From Tatumella morbirosei (lineage in GTDB: Bacteria; Pseudomonadota; Gammaproteobacteria; Enterobacterales; Enterobacteriaceae), in contig NZ_JPKR02000003.1 of NCBI RefSeq assembly GCF_000757425.2, positions 1,795,868 through 1,859,867 of the forward strand: a stretch of 64,000 nt of DNA. Direction: 5' to 3'. The position numbers and the translations under genes are program-made. Below the pieces are notes generated by a model. It was not told where the DNA came from, ran no database searches, and saw only the letters and a program-made list of their open reading frames with translations. Positions 27,874-37,293 of the stretch are shown piece after piece (positions within the stretch are counted from its first letter, which is position 1; each line of letters opens with the position of its first letter).

Positions 27874-28854
27874 ATGGGAATGCTGACTGAAGGTCGCTGG
27901 CAGGATGTCTGGTACGATACCAAAGCCAGTGGCGGTAACTTTGTACGCACACAATCACAGTGGCGTCACTGGGTCACCCCGCAAGGGGAAGCCGGCCCAA
28001 CCGGCGACAGCGGATTTGCTGCCGAAAAAGGCCGGTATCATCTGTATGTATCGCTGGCCTGTCCATGGGCACATCGCACACTGGTGATGCGCCAGTTGAA
28101 AGCACTGACAGAGGTGATTTCAGTATCTGTCGTCCATCCGCTAATGCTGGAACATGGCTGGACATTTGACCATGATTTTCCGGGGGCCGATGGTGACCCA
28201 CTCTACGGGCTGGATTATCTGTATCAGCTCTATCTGAAGGCCGACCCACAGGCCACAACTCGTGTCACGGTTCCGGTGCTGTGGGATAAGCAGCGTCAAA
28301 CCATCGTCAGTAATGAATCTGCCGAAATACTGAGGATGCTGAATAGTGCTTTTGCTTGCTGTGGCGCCAACGATCGTGATTTTTATCCGCCTGATCTGCA
28401 GCAGGAAATTGATGAGCTCAATGACTGGATTTATCCGCTAATCAATAATGGCGTCTACCGTGCAGGGTTTGCGACCACGCAACAAGCTTATGATGAGGCG
28501 GTGAGCAGTGTGATGACCGGGCTGGACAAAGCGGAAGCCTTACTGGCAGAGCGGCGGTATCTGACCGGTAACCGTCTGACAGAAGCCGATATCCGGTTAT
28601 GGACGACCTTAATCCGTTTCGATGATGTTTATGTCACGCATTTCAAATGCAACCACCGGCGTATTATTGATTATCCTAATTTGTATGGCTTCCTGCGCGA
28701 GATTTATCAGATGCCTGGGATTGCTGATACAGTCAATCTGCAACATATCTGTTGCCATTATTACGCCAGTCACCGGCAGATAAATCCGTACGGAATTATC
28801 CCTGTCGGTCCACAACATGACTGGCTGACTCCACACCAACGGGTTAACCGCTGA
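27874..28854 (+). CDS. yqjG: Glutathionyl-hydroquinone reductase YqjG
   Basis: A 326-residue Xi-class glutathione S-transferase (E. coli YqjG has 328). It reduces glutathionyl-hydroquinones to hydroquinones. The catalytic Cys63 lies in ACPWAHRT, and the C-terminal helical domain carries LTEADIRLWTTLIRFDDVY and the CNHRRIIDYPNLY segment with the conserved Tyr. The start ATG follows CCGGAGA. It converges on yhaJ with a short hairpin between. Confidence 0.95.
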   Translation: MGMLTEGRWQDVWYDTKASGGNFVRTQSQWRHWVTPQGEAGPTGDSGFAAEKGRYHLYVSLACPWAHRTLVMRQLKALTEVISVSVVHPLMLEHGWTFDHDFPGADGDPLYGLDYLYQLYLKADPQATTRVTVPVLWDKQRQTIVSNESAEILRMLNSAFACCGANDRDFYPPDLQQEIDELNDWIYPLINNGVYRAGFATTQQAYDEAVSSVMTGLDKAEALLAERRYLTGNRLTEADIRLWTTLIRFDDVYVTHFKCNHRRIIDYPNLYGFLREIYQMPGIADTVNLQHICCHYYASHRQINPYGIIPVGPQHDWLTPHQRVNR

Positions 28855-28864
28855 CCCGATAACC

Positions 28865-28886
28865 AGGGCGGGTAGCATACCGCCCT
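28865..28886. terminator. Hairpin between yqjG and yhaJ
   Basis: AGGGCGG/CCGCCCT around a short centre, located between the converging stops of yqjG (28854) and yhaJ (28890). There is no long T-tract. Confidence 0.5.
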
Positions 28887-28889
28887 CTG

Positions 28890-29804
28890 TTACCACACTG
28901 AAGATGTCTGATATTTGGCTAACAGCCGTGGGATCTCGCGCAATGCCCAGGCTTTAGCTTCGCCCATGCTGTCACGCCGCCAGGCCATAATAATATCGAT
29001 ATCATTGCGATACTCAGGGCTGACAACTTTCAACCGCCCTTCCTCGACATCCTTCTCTACCCACGGCCACGGCATGGTAGCAACACCCAATCCAGCCAGT
29101 AGTGCCTTACGTTTAGCTTCCAAAGAGCTCACCGTGAGACGCTGCTGCTTGTCGAGTAACTGTACGGTAATTACCGGGCGTTCCCGCGCAGTATCGGCCA
29201 CTGCAATGCCCCGATATTTTACCCGGGTCACTTCAGAGAGAGGTTCCGGTTCCTGATGAATCGGGTGATCCGGGCTTGCAACGTAAACGCCTGTCATATT
29301 GTATAATTTACGGGTATTAATCTCACTGGAGGTCCGGAAATGTAAGGCTGGCGCAATCACGATATCGGCTTTTCCCTGATCCAGTCGTTCCCACGAACCG
29401 GCCAGTACTTCAGTCAGGATTGAAACCTGAGTATTGGCTTTCTCTGCCAGGCGATCCACCAGCGGGAACAGATGTTCACAGGGCACCAGCGCTTCGGTCA
29501 CAATCGTCAGGTGAGTTTCCCAGCCACGAGCCAGGGCTTCGGCATCCGTAGTGAGCTTGTCTGCCGCTTCCAGTAAAACTCTGCCACGTTCCAGTAACAA
29601 ACGCCCGACATTCGTGAATTTCGTTCGATGGCCCGAGCGATCAAACAACACAACGTCCAGTTCCTCTTCGAGCTTTTGCATGGTGTAACTCAGCGCAGAG
29701 GGGACGCGGCCGAGTTCATCTGCTGCTGCTGCAAAACTGCCCCGCCTGTCTATCGCATCCATGACCCGCAGAGATTCAAGTGTCAATGCTCGTTCTCTTA
29801 CCAT
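28890..29804 (-). CDS. yhaJ: LysR-family regulator YhaJ
   Basis: A 304-residue LysR-type regulator, nearly identical to E. coli YhaJ in the winged helix (MDAIDRRGSFAAAADELGR followed by VPSALSYTMQKLEEELDV). The effector domain follows from about residue 90. In E. coli YhaJ activates the yqjF and yhaK promoters in response to aromatic breakdown products such as those of 2,4-dinitrotoluene and influences virulence genes. Here it is divergent from yhaK across a 106-bp gap, so yhaK remains its likely target; yqjF is absent from this locus. Confidence 0.95.
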   Translation of the reverse strand: MVRERALTLESLRVMDAIDRRGSFAAAADELGRVPSALSYTMQKLEEELDVVLFDRSGHRTKFTNVGRLLLERGRVLLEAADKLTTDAEALARGWETHLTIVTEALVPCEHLFPLVDRLAEKANTQVSILTEVLAGSWERLDQGKADIVIAPALHFRTSSEINTRKLYNMTGVYVASPDHPIHQEPEPLSEVTRVKYRGIAVADTARERPVITVQLLDKQQRLTVSSLEAKRKALLAGLGVATMPWPWVEKDVEEGRLKVVSPEYRNDIDIIMAWRRDSMGEAKAWALREIPRLLAKYQTSSVW

Positions 29805-29910
29805 CGGATTCTCTTTCAGTAAATTTGAATATAGCAGGCAGATTAACTGGCTAACATTGCGCCGTCCAGCCCTTTAAGATAAAAGCAGAATATTATCCAC
29901 AGGAGGAAAA

Positions 29911-30627
29911 ATGCTAACGCTCCGGTCAGCAGAGAAATGCGGCACAGCCGATTATGGCTGGCTGAAAGCCCGCTACAGCTTTTCCTTTGGTCACTATTTT
30001 GATCCTGCGCTGATGGGTTTCGGATACCTTCAGGTGCTGAATCAGGAAGTTTTGGCCGCAGGAAGTACTTTTCAGCCCCGCAGTTTTCCGAAAGTCGATG
30101 TCCTGAACATCATTTTGCAAGGAGAGGCCGAATACCGCAGCAATGACGGACAAATTTCGCGCGCCACTGAAGGAGAAGCGCTGTTGTTATCGGCGAGTGA
30201 CAACAGTATCTGTCAGGAATCCAACCCCTGCAAAATGCGCCCGTTAGTCCGTCTGCAACTATGGCTGAATGCCTGCCCGCAACAAAGCGCACCGGCCATG
30301 CAGCACCGGACACTCCCCTGCGATGAACAATGTGTTCTGATTGCTTCCCCGGAAGGGGAAAATGGTAGTCTGCAGCTTCGCCAGCAGGTCTGGGTGTATC
30401 AGATTAATTGCCGTGAAGGGCAGTCACTGCCGTTTCGTCTGAAAGGCAGCAGGTGCTATCTGCAATCAGTCCACGGAGAGTTAACGCTGGCGGGAAAAGA
30501 GGATGCGCTGGCACTTACCTGTGGTGACGGTGCATTGATAAGAGATGAATCAGAAATTCAGATCACGGCAGCAACAGACGGGAAACTACTGATTATTGAC
30601 TCGAAAGAGAGTCTTCAGGCAGCCTGA
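29911..30627 (+). CDS. yhaK: Pirin-like bicupin protein YhaK
   Basis: A 238-residue bicupin of the pirin superfamily. The N-terminal ARYSFSFGHYFDPALMGFG carries the HYFDP segment characteristic of YhaK-type pirins, followed by FPKVDVLNIILQGEAEY. E. coli YhaK (233 residues) is a cytoplasmic protein suggested to sense reactive oxygen or chlorine species; it lacks the usual pirin metal site. It is divergently paired with yhaJ. An AGGAGG ribosome site supports the start. A 12-bp hairpin spans its stop codon. Confidence 0.92.
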   Translation: MLTLRSAEKCGTADYGWLKARYSFSFGHYFDPALMGFGYLQVLNQEVLAAGSTFQPRSFPKVDVLNIILQGEAEYRSNDGQISRATEGEALLLSASDNSICQESNPCKMRPLVRLQLWLNACPQQSAPAMQHRTLPCDEQCVLIASPEGENGSLQLRQQVWVYQINCREGQSLPFRLKGSRCYLQSVHGELTLAGKEDALALTCGDGALIRDESEIQITAATDGKLLIIDSKESLQAA

Positions 30628-30641
30628 ATGGCTGCCTGAAG
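30613..30641. terminator. Hairpin between yhaK and dolP
   Basis: A perfect 12-bp stem CTTCAGGCAGCC/GGCTGCCTGAAG with a TGAAT loop overlaps the last codons of yhaK and ends 6 bp before the convergent dolP stop. Confidence 0.6.
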
Positions 30642-30647
30642 TGAGGA

Positions 30648-31220
30648 TTACTTCAGCATAGTAAAGGCGGTAGTCACGTGTTTTACCCCGCTGACACGGC
30701 TGGCAATCTCTGCGGCTGCCTGCCCTTCCTGCGCAGTCACCAGTCCCAACAAGAATACTTCTCCCTGTTCTGTGGTCACCTTCACATTCGAAGATTTAAC
30801 TTTATCACTGGCCAGTAACTGGGAGCGGACTTTAGTGGTAATCCAGGTATCACTGGAAGAGGTACCGAGTGTAGCGTTCGGCCCGATACGGATCTCATTA
30901 TAGACATCCGTTGCACCATCCACACCGGCGGTTATCTGTTTGGCCCGGTCAGCCAGTTCCTGTGACGGTGCCTCACCGGTCAGCAGTACTTTGCCCTGAT
31001 ATGCCGTGGCATTAATGTGGGTTTCAGCTTTAATCTGCTTGTCGGTTGCCAGGGCATTGGCTACCCGCAGTTCTAACGTACCATCATCGACCTGAGTGCC
31101 GACGGTACGCGGATCCGTTGCCGATTTCGTTGCCACGGCAGCGCTGCCGATCACCACGGCGGCACAACCCTGTAGCATCAGGGCAGAGATCAGAATCGCT
31201 AACACCGAAAATTGTTTCAT
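30648..31220 (-). CDS. dolP: Outer-membrane lipoprotein DolP (YraP), two BON domains
   Basis: A 190-residue lipoprotein with lipobox ALMLQGC, followed by two BON domains (about residues 45-115 and 124-190). Recognisable BON elements are LTGEAPSQELADRAKQI and VFLLGLVTAQEGQAAAEIA. DolP binds anionic phospholipid at division sites and supports outer-membrane integrity and BAM function. It follows diaA by 14 bp on the same strand, as in E. coli. Confidence 0.95.
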   Translation of the reverse strand: MKQFSVLAILISALMLQGCAAVVIGSAAVATKSATDPRTVGTQVDDGTLELRVANALATDKQIKAETHINATAYQGKVLLTGEAPSQELADRAKQITAGVDGATDVYNEIRIGPNATLGTSSSDTWITTKVRSQLLASDKVKSSNVKVTTEQGEVFLLGLVTAQEGQAAAEIASRVSGVKHVTTAFTMLK

Positions 31221-31234
31221 TAATGCTCCTTCAA

Positions 31235-31822
31235 TTATTCCTGATGGGGAAATAAAGTGTTATCAATCAGTTCACACAGACAATTCACCGTCAGCATATG
31301 CATTTCCTGAATCCTCGCATTACGATGCGAAGGGATGCGAATTTCAACATCATGAGGCCCGAGCAAGCCGGCCAGTTCTCCACCGTCAAACCCCGTCAGA
31401 GCCACAATGGTCATATCGCGGGTCACCGCAGCTTCGACCGCCCTGACGATATCACGGCTGTTACCATGGGTAGAAATAGCCAGTAACACATCGCCTGCCT
31501 GGCCCAGTGCTCTGACTTGTTTGGCATAAACTTCATCATGCTGCCTGTCATTACCGATAGCCGTCAGCATAATATTATCTGCACTTAATGAGACTGCGGG
31601 CAGGCTGGGACGTTCATTTTCGAAGTGATTTATCATGGTGGCGGTAAAATGCTGCGCATTCGCTGCTGAGGCTCCGTTACCACAACTCAGAATTTTATGC
31701 CCGTTAAGCAATGACTGAACCAGAGTCATTGCTGCCCGTGAGATAGCATCCGGTAAGGCTTCAGCCGCTGCTATTTGTGTCTGGATACTTTCGGTAAAAC
31801 AAGCTTTAATTCTTTCCTGCAC
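31235..31822 (-). CDS. diaA: DnaA initiator-associating protein DiaA
   Basis: A 195-residue SIS-domain protein (E. coli DiaA has 196). The phosphosugar-binding fold is seen in [20 protein letters not shown] and [17 protein letters not shown]. DiaA forms tetramers that bind DnaA and help load it at oriC for timely replication initiation. It sits between yraN (15-bp gap) and dolP (14-bp gap), in the same order as in E. coli. Confidence 0.95.
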   Translation of the reverse strand: MQERIKACFTESIQTQIAAAEALPDAISRAAMTLVQSLLNGHKILSCGNGASAANAQHFTATMINHFENERPSLPAVSLSADNIMLTAIGNDRQHDEVYAKQVRALGQAGDVLLAISTHGNSRDIVRAVEAAVTRDMTIVALTGFDGGELAGLLGPHDVEIRIPSHRNARIQEMHMLTVNCLCELIDNTLFPHQE

Positions 31823-31837
31823 AAGACCACCTGGTGA

Positions 31838-32233
31838 TTACATTTCGGTATTAAAAGCGTTTGTTAACCACTGCCACCGGCTTCCGGTCACGGCAATGAT
31901 GTCAAAACGACAGTCTGTGGTGGCAAAACTCTGCTGCCTGGCTGCCAGCCATATGGCGGCAGCCTTCAGGATTCGCTGTCGTTTTTGCCGGGTGATACTG
32001 GCCAGCGCGCCGCCATAGTTATCCGTCTTCCGGTAACGGACTTCGACAAATACCCATTGATGAGCATCGCGCATAATAAGGTCAATCTCACCTGAGCGAT
32101 AACTGACATTACTCGCCACCCATTTCAGACCGGCGCGTTGCAGAAAACGGCGCGCACGCCGCTCCTGTAACTTTCCGCTGAAAATCCGGCTTAATGCACC
32201 GGTACGATTTGTCCCTGAGAATATTGATTCCAT
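31838..32233 (-). CDS. yraN: UPF0102 family endonuclease-like protein YraN
   Basis: A 131-residue protein of the YraN family with the nuclease-superfamily core: [21 protein letters not shown] holds the D...ExK-type acidic residues. Its function is unproven. I start at ATG 32233 ([10 protein letters not shown]), giving E. coli-like length; the start overlaps the end of lpoA by 43 bp, so the two are probably coupled. It is followed by diaA. Confidence 0.9.
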   Translation of the reverse strand: MESIFSGTNRTGALSRIFSGKLQERRARRFLQRAGLKWVASNVSYRSGEIDLIMRDAHQWVFVEVRYRKTDNYGGALASITRQKRQRILKAAAIWLAARQQSFATTDCRFDIIAVTGSRWQWLTNAFNTEM

Positions 32234-34344
32234 GATAACGTCCTGTTTATCACGCAATTCTGGCTGGCACTCAGAATACCGGTATCACCGTTAACCTGGT
32301 AGCCGGGTTGCTGGCGGAGCTGACTAAAATGGTTAGCCAGCGTCCATGCATCTATACCCATGGCATACAGACGTGTCAGCGAGTAATCATTGTTAAAGTT
32401 TTTCACTGCCTGCTGCATTAACGCCGGATTAGCCCCTGACAGTAACGGAATATCACTAAACTGCAATCCATCCATTTCCAGGCGGAAATCAGGTCCGGAT
32501 CCGGCCTGAGAGCTACGTGAACTCGCATACAGTGCAATATTGCTACGGGAGCCAGTACTCATAGTAATCATCGGTTTAATCAGTGACAGTTCGGCCTGGC
32601 TTGCCACGATATATACCGAATCTACCTTTCCGGATGCCGGTGTGTCGGTGACCGGGGCTGGCTGTTGTGGCGCATTGAAGGTCAGACCTGCTACCGATAT
32701 TGCATCAGATGCCCCGGTGGAAGGTGCCTGAACTACTACAGGGGTTCCGGACATCGGTATACCAGAACTACTGTTAATTCGTTGCTTCAGGTCCGCGACT
32801 GAGCCAAAGGTCTGCTCTTCAACCACCGAGCCCCCCAGTTTTTGCCACTCCAGAGTAAAGGCATTCGCCACCCGGGTTCCGTAGTTATTCGACGGGACCA
32901 GTAACAAAGGCATCCGCTTGTTTTGTTCCCAGATATGACGAGCCGCATCGCGAGCTTCATTTTCAGGTGATAATGCGAAATAACACATATTTGGGTGGTT
33001 CTGCAGGCTGCCTGGCTCATTCAGTGCCAGAATATTCAGCGGGGTAGATAAACCGGCCACGGTACTGACATCTTCTTTCAGCAAAGGCCCAACCACCAGC
33101 GTTGCGCCGTCATTCTGAGCCTGCTGAATCAGTTGTGCCACCGGCTGAGCATTGGTGTCATACACTTTAATCTGTGCGTTACTGCTGGCCTGGGCTGTTT
33201 CTGCCTGCACCGGTGCTGGTGCCGCAGACGTTGCCGGTGTTGCGCTGTCAGCTGTCACCCCGGTTGTACTGCCCGGGACGGATGTGGCCGACGGGCTCAC
33301 CACCACATTAGGGTCTGCCGGCGATGTCGCACTGATCGGTGCGTTAGCACTACCGGTCACAGTGGTGGTCGCTGGCGGAGTTACTGCCCCCTGAGCACCA
33401 TTAGCAGACGCTGTCCCGACAGCCTGCGTGGTACTACCGGATTGTGCCGGTGCAGTCGTAGCAGCAGTCGTCACCTGATTAATGACCCCGTTACGTGCAT
33501 CTTCAAAACCTTTCTCTATTGCCTGAGAAAATACTGCCGCTGGCCCGGTTAATGGCAGCAGCAAGGCAATGGTACTGGTTGAAGCCGGCGTCATATTCAT
33601 GCTTTGCAGTAACCCGGCAGGAAGCTGTTTCGACGCCGGATTGTCCGGATAGCGGGTCTGCCAGTCTTTCACCCCGGCTTTCAGTGCATTCTGATCGCCG
33701 TTGCTGTGGTAGTAGACACCCAGTAAATCCAGCCAGCCCTGCAAAATATTTTCGTTAGCATTGAACACGAAGTTATTGGTCTGTTGCTGAGGGAATTTAC
33801 GCAGTGTCTGCCAGGTGGCATCAATATTTTTCTGAGCGGCATCGCCCTGTAATAACGGCTGTAAGGCAATATAAGCACGCACCGTTTCCAACGTCGGCTG
33901 GTTGCTGGTCGCAGCAATCGTGGTCGCATAATAGCGAGTTTTCTGATCGGCGGATAAACCGGAAACATCAGTATACTTCAGCAAAGGTAAGGCCGCGGCA
34001 GAATTATGGGTGGCAACCGCATACTGTGCTTTCAGTAAATTCAGCTCCTGCTGTTGTGTCGCGGTGATTTTTTGTGGCAGTGTCTGCAACTGTTTGCCGG
34101 CATCAGGGTATTTTCCTTCAGCCATTAACGCGCGGATGGCGAGTAATTGCCAGTCGGTCTTGCTATCATCACTGCTTTGCTGCATTTGTTGCAGATAATA
34201 AGCAGAGGTGCCGGTGGCCGGAGCCTGCACATTGACCGCAGGTGTCTGTGGCCCCTGAGTGGAGCAAGCAGCCAGAATAAGTCCGGCGAGAACGACAGGA
34301 ACAAAACGCCCTGCTTTACGACGATTCACATTTGAAAGAAGCAT
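32191..34344 (-). CDS. lpoA: Outer-membrane lipoprotein LpoA, activator of PBP1A
   Basis: A 717-residue lipoprotein that crosses the periplasm and stimulates the transpeptidase of PBP1A. Start ATG 34344 has GGAAACC upstream; the lipobox is LILAAC (Cys27). The N-terminal TPR-like domain includes [11 protein letters not shown] and ADENI-type repeats ([13 protein letters not shown]). Residues about 285-393 are a Thr/Ala/Ser/Pro linker somewhat longer than in E. coli. The C-terminal domain has the periplasmic-binding-protein fold, with [20 protein letters not shown] and [19 protein letters not shown]. Divergent from rsmI across 62 bp. Confidence 0.95.
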   Translation of the reverse strand: MLLSNVNRRKAGRFVPVVLAGLILAACSTQGPQTPAVNVQAPATGTSAYYLQQMQQSSDDSKTDWQLLAIRALMAEGKYPDAGKQLQTLPQKITATQQQELNLLKAQYAVATHNSAAALPLLKYTDVSGLSADQKTRYYATTIAATSNQPTLETVRAYIALQPLLQGDAAQKNIDATWQTLRKFPQQQTNNFVFNANENILQGWLDLLGVYYHSNGDQNALKAGVKDWQTRYPDNPASKQLPAGLLQSMNMTPASTSTIALLLPLTGPAAVFSQAIEKGFEDARNGVINQVTTAATTAPAQSGSTTQAVGTASANGAQGAVTPPATTTVTGSANAPISATSPADPNVVVSPSATSVPGSTTGVTADSATPATSAAPAPVQAETAQASSNAQIKVYDTNAQPVAQLIQQAQNDGATLVVGPLLKEDVSTVAGLSTPLNILALNEPGSLQNHPNMCYFALSPENEARDAARHIWEQNKRMPLLLVPSNNYGTRVANAFTLEWQKLGGSVVEEQTFGSVADLKQRINSSSGIPMSGTPVVVQAPSTGASDAISVAGLTFNAPQQPAPVTDTPASGKVDSVYIVASQAELSLIKPMITMSTGSRSNIALYASSRSSQAGSGPDFRLEMDGLQFSDIPLLSGANPALMQQAVKNFNNDYSLTRLYAMGIDAWTLANHFSQLRQQPGYQVNGDTGILSASQNCVINRTLSWNQYSQGQIVPVH

Positions 34345-34406
34345 ACGGTTTCCGGTTATGTTTTTTTCAGAACGCCTAATAATAATTCGGCAACTCGGAT
34401 GAAACA

Positions 34407-35282
34407 ATGAAACAAAACGATCAGACAGAGATTTCTGCGGGCACCTTGTACATCGTCCCAACCCCGATAGGTAATCTGGGCGATATCACACAACGTGCTC
34501 TGGATGTCCTGTCAAACGCAGACTTGATTGCCGCAGAAGATACACGCCACACCGGCATGTTACTACAACATTTCGCAATCAATGCGCGCCTGTTCGCACT
34601 ACACGACCACAATGAGCAGCAAAAAGCTGATCTACTGATAACACGGTTACAGGCAGGTGAAAGTATAGCGCTGGTTTCTGATGCCGGTACTCCGCTGATT
34701 AATGACCCGGGCTATCATCTGGTCACCAAATGCCGTCAGGCAGGGGTTCGGGTGGTGCCATTACCCGGAGCCTGTGCAGCAATAACAGCATTAAGCGCCT
34801 CGGGATTACCGTCAGATCGATTCTGTTACGAAGGGTTTCTGCCCGCCAAAAACAAGGGGCGCTGCGATACCTTACGCTCCCTGGTCACTGAGCCTCGTAC
34901 CCTGATATTTTATGAGTCTACCCATCGCCTGCTGGATTGTCTGCAGGATATGGTGCAGGAACTGGGAGAAGCCCGCTATGTGGTACTGGCCCGGGAAATC
35001 ACCAAAACCTGGGAGAGTATTCATGGCGCTCCGGTGGCTGAATTACTCCGTTGGGTTAAAGAAGATGAAAACCGGCGTAAGGGCGAAATGGTGCTGATTG
35101 TGGAAGGCTACCGAGCAGAAGAGGAAGCCCTGCCCCCGGAAGCCTTGCGTACCCTGAGCCTGTTACAACGGGAATTGCCGCTAAAAAAAGCCGCAGCGTT
35201 GGCAGCAGAGATTCATGGCGTGAAGAAAAATGCACTGTACCGTTACGCATTAGATCAACAGGAAAATGAGCAAGACGCGTGA
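34407..35282 (+). CDS. rsmI: 16S rRNA (cytidine(1402)-2'-O)-methyltransferase RsmI
   Basis: A 291-residue SAM-dependent methyltransferase (tetrapyrrole-methylase fold) that 2'-O-methylates C1402 of 16S rRNA. The N-terminal [30 protein letters not shown] and [19 protein letters not shown] motifs form the SAM site. It is divergent from lpoA, as in E. coli. The rnpB promoter overlaps its last codons: the -35 box starts at 35279 and the stop codon is at 35280-35282. Confidence 0.95.
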   Translation: MKQNDQTEISAGTLYIVPTPIGNLGDITQRALDVLSNADLIAAEDTRHTGMLLQHFAINARLFALHDHNEQQKADLLITRLQAGESIALVSDAGTPLINDPGYHLVTKCRQAGVRVVPLPGACAAITALSASGLPSDRFCYEGFLPAKNKGRCDTLRSLVTEPRTLIFYESTHRLLDCLQDMVQELGEARYVVLAREITKTWESIHGAPVAELLRWVKEDENRRKGEMVLIVEGYRAEEEALPPEALRTLSLLQRELPLKKAAALAAEIHGVKKNALYRYALDQQENEQDA

Positions 35283-35307
35283 CAAATGGCGCCGAATACC
35301 CTATTAT
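35279..35307 (+). promoter_or_regulatory. rnpB promoter
   Basis: GTGACA (35279-35284) and TATTAT (35302-35307) with 17-bp spacing lie 9 bases before the predicted 5' end of RNase P RNA. The -35 box overlaps the rsmI stop codon. Confidence 0.75.
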
Positions 35308-35315
35308 CCGCCGCC

Positions 35316-35690
<375 letters not shown>

Positions 35691-35699
35691 TTTCTGTAC

Positions 35700-35723
35700 A
35701 AAACCCGCTTCGGCGGGTTTTTT
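35700..35723 (+). terminator. rnpB terminator T1
   Basis: AAACCCGC-TTCG-GCGGGTTT followed by TTT, 10 bases after the mature rnpB end. Confidence 0.9.
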
Positions 35724-35830
35724 GCTTTCTGCTCCCTGAAAAATAGCTATCGCTGCCCTGTCGTGGACGGGTCCACGACGCTGTTCACTCACAGAACGCG
35801 GCTTACCGCTCAGCTTCAACTTTTCTGTAC

Positions 35831-35854
35831 AAAACCCGCTTCGGCGGGTTTTTT
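35831..35854 (+). terminator. rnpB terminator T2 (second repeat unit)
   Basis: An exact copy of the T1 hairpin in the second repeat unit, 131 bp downstream. Confidence 0.88.
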
Positions 35855-36085
35855 GCTTTCTGCTCCCTGAAAAATAGCTATCGCTGCCCTGTCGTGGACG
35901 GGTCCACGACGCTGTTCACCCACAGAACGCGGCTTACCGGTTAAGTAAGCCGAAGAATTGTTAACTTTTCTTATCACAAATCACTGTTTAAACGCCGACC
36001 TGATGAAAAAATACCCGCCATTGCTAAGACGTATAAGGGAACATTTAGCAAATCAAGGACTGCAGTAAATACAGGGAGATCAGGG

Positions 36086-36787
36086 ATGAGTAAACGGAGC
36101 GATATTATTGACGGTTCCGGGGGAGATACCGCCAGATCAGGGCTGGTATATACGGAATTAGCAGGCTGGATAGACCTGGGTCATGCACGGGGCGATGACA
36201 TAAAAGACGTATGGTTGCAAATGCTGAGGGGGGAATCCCGTAACGGCCCCACCTATGATGTCACATACAGACAAGGTATGGGTGGTCTCAGTAGTCGTTT
36301 GAAGGTAGGTAAACAACTTACCTGGCGCCTAAGAAAAGGGCTTCCCTTTTATCAAAAACAAAGCATTGTTCTGTCAATGATGATAACCGTGGCCCGAAGG
36401 TTTGAACATTTACAAAGCTCCTTCCCGTTTAGCTGGATCACAGACAGCGGTTTCAGTGGAGAAGATCTGGTCTCAGATCTGTTGGGGTTTTACCGGGTAA
36501 TGTTTTGCATGAATAATGCGGTCAGCCTTTTAAAGCCGGTTAGCCTGGACGAAGCGTTAAAACGGTGGGATCATTACGGCAAAATAGGTTCGTGGAAAAA
36601 TGAGACATTCCTGCCATTACTTTTTCCCGACCCAACTCACCATCCTCATGCCAGCCCTTACCTCGGGCAACTCCCGGGCTTCATGATGCGTGTTTCTCCT
36701 TACAATAACCGGAACTCCGGAGATGTCGGGATTGTCGATCGCGATCGCGGGTTTATCATGTTTGGCAGAGGTATTAAGCCATTATGA
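36086..36787 (+). CDS. Hypothetical protein, first gene of the rnpB-linked cassette
   Basis: A 233-residue soluble protein that I do not recognise with certainty. It has no signal peptide or membrane segment. Conserved-looking stretches are ARSGLVYTELAGWIDLGHAR near residue 18, SWITDSGFSGEDLVSDLLGF near residue 117 and LLFPDPTHHPHASPYLGQLP near residue 185. The pattern YT-x-x-(A/G)GWID-x-x-HAR is reminiscent of DUF4056-type proteins of unknown function; this is a weak resemblance from memory. Its stop overlaps the start of the next gene (ATGA), so the two are co-translated. Base composition is visibly more AT-rich than in neighbouring genes, and it lies next to the rnpB repeat array, suggesting acquisition. 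An effector-like role is only a hypothesis. Confidence 0.55.
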   Translation: MSKRSDIIDGSGGDTARSGLVYTELAGWIDLGHARGDDIKDVWLQMLRGESRNGPTYDVTYRQGMGGLSSRLKVGKQLTWRLRKGLPFYQKQSIVLSMMITVARRFEHLQSSFPFSWITDSGFSGEDLVSDLLGFYRVMFCMNNAVSLLKPVSLDEALKRWDHYGKIGSWKNETFLPLLFPDPTHHPHASPYLGQLPGFMMRVSPYNNRNSGDVGIVDRDRGFIMFGRGIKPL

Positions 36788-37212
36788 AAACATCCCGTAA
36801 GATAACGATAGCGGTTTCGGTGATATGTGCCGTGAGTATTTATTTAGCCGGCCAGTTCATCAAAATGTCATTCGCAGAGAGTGCACATTACACTGAACAG
36901 GACTGGCCTGAATATGCTTACTACACGCCTGACCTGCTGAAGCACATGCCGAAAATCACTAATAATTACCGTTTTTCATACTTCAATATTGAAGGCCCCA
37001 ACATCCAGATATATAAGCTGACATTTGAGGGCACTTCAGATACAGACAAAATTGACGCCTGGCTGACAGATCGCGGATATCAACGAGGGGGGATGTGCGA
37101 CAGTACCTGCTGGACCAATAATCAGCCTCAGATAAACGTTTCGGTGATGACCAGCAATACAATGCCAGCAGCGGTGGTTATCCAGATCATCGATTATCGC
37201 TATAGCTTTTAA
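36784..37212 (+). CDS. Hypothetical membrane-anchored periplasmic protein, second gene of the cassette
   Basis: A 142-residue protein with one N-terminal hydrophobic segment (residues about 7-27, ITIAVSVICAVSIYLAGQFI) preceded by Lys and Arg, so it should be anchored in the inner membrane with its domain in the periplasm. The domain has two cysteines in GGMCDSTCWTNN, which could form a disulfide, and ends in a beta-rich VVIQIIDYRYSF. It overlaps the upstream gene by 4 bp and ends at a terminator. A small anchored partner encoded right after a soluble protein fits an immunity or inhibitor role, but nothing in the sequence proves it. Confidence 0.55.
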   Translation: MKTSRKITIAVSVICAVSIYLAGQFIKMSFAESAHYTEQDWPEYAYYTPDLLKHMPKITNNYRFSYFNIEGPNIQIYKLTFEGTSDTDKIDAWLTDRGYQRGGMCDSTCWTNNQPQINVSVMTSNTMPAAVVIQIIDYRYSF

Positions 37213-37246
37213 CTTTTCTGTGAAAACCCGCTGCGGCGGTTTTTTT
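37211..37246 (+). terminator. Terminator closing the cassette, resembling the rnpB-repeat terminator
   Basis: AACTTTTCTGTGAAAACCCGC, then TGCGGCGG and seven T. The same AACTTTTCTGTaCAAAACCCGC-TTCG-GCGGG hairpin forms T1 and T2 of rnpB. The copy here has lost one G of the stem and differs in the loop. Confidence 0.8.
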
Positions 37247-37293
37247 GCGGTCTGTTTTCTGCTGTCAGCTCACAGCCCCTGCCAATGACCGGC

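Noticed and set aside
33133..33552. Open frames antisense to the LpoA linker (Cys/Arg-rich)
   Set aside because: The composition is explained by the repetitive Thr/Ala codons of LpoA on the other strand.
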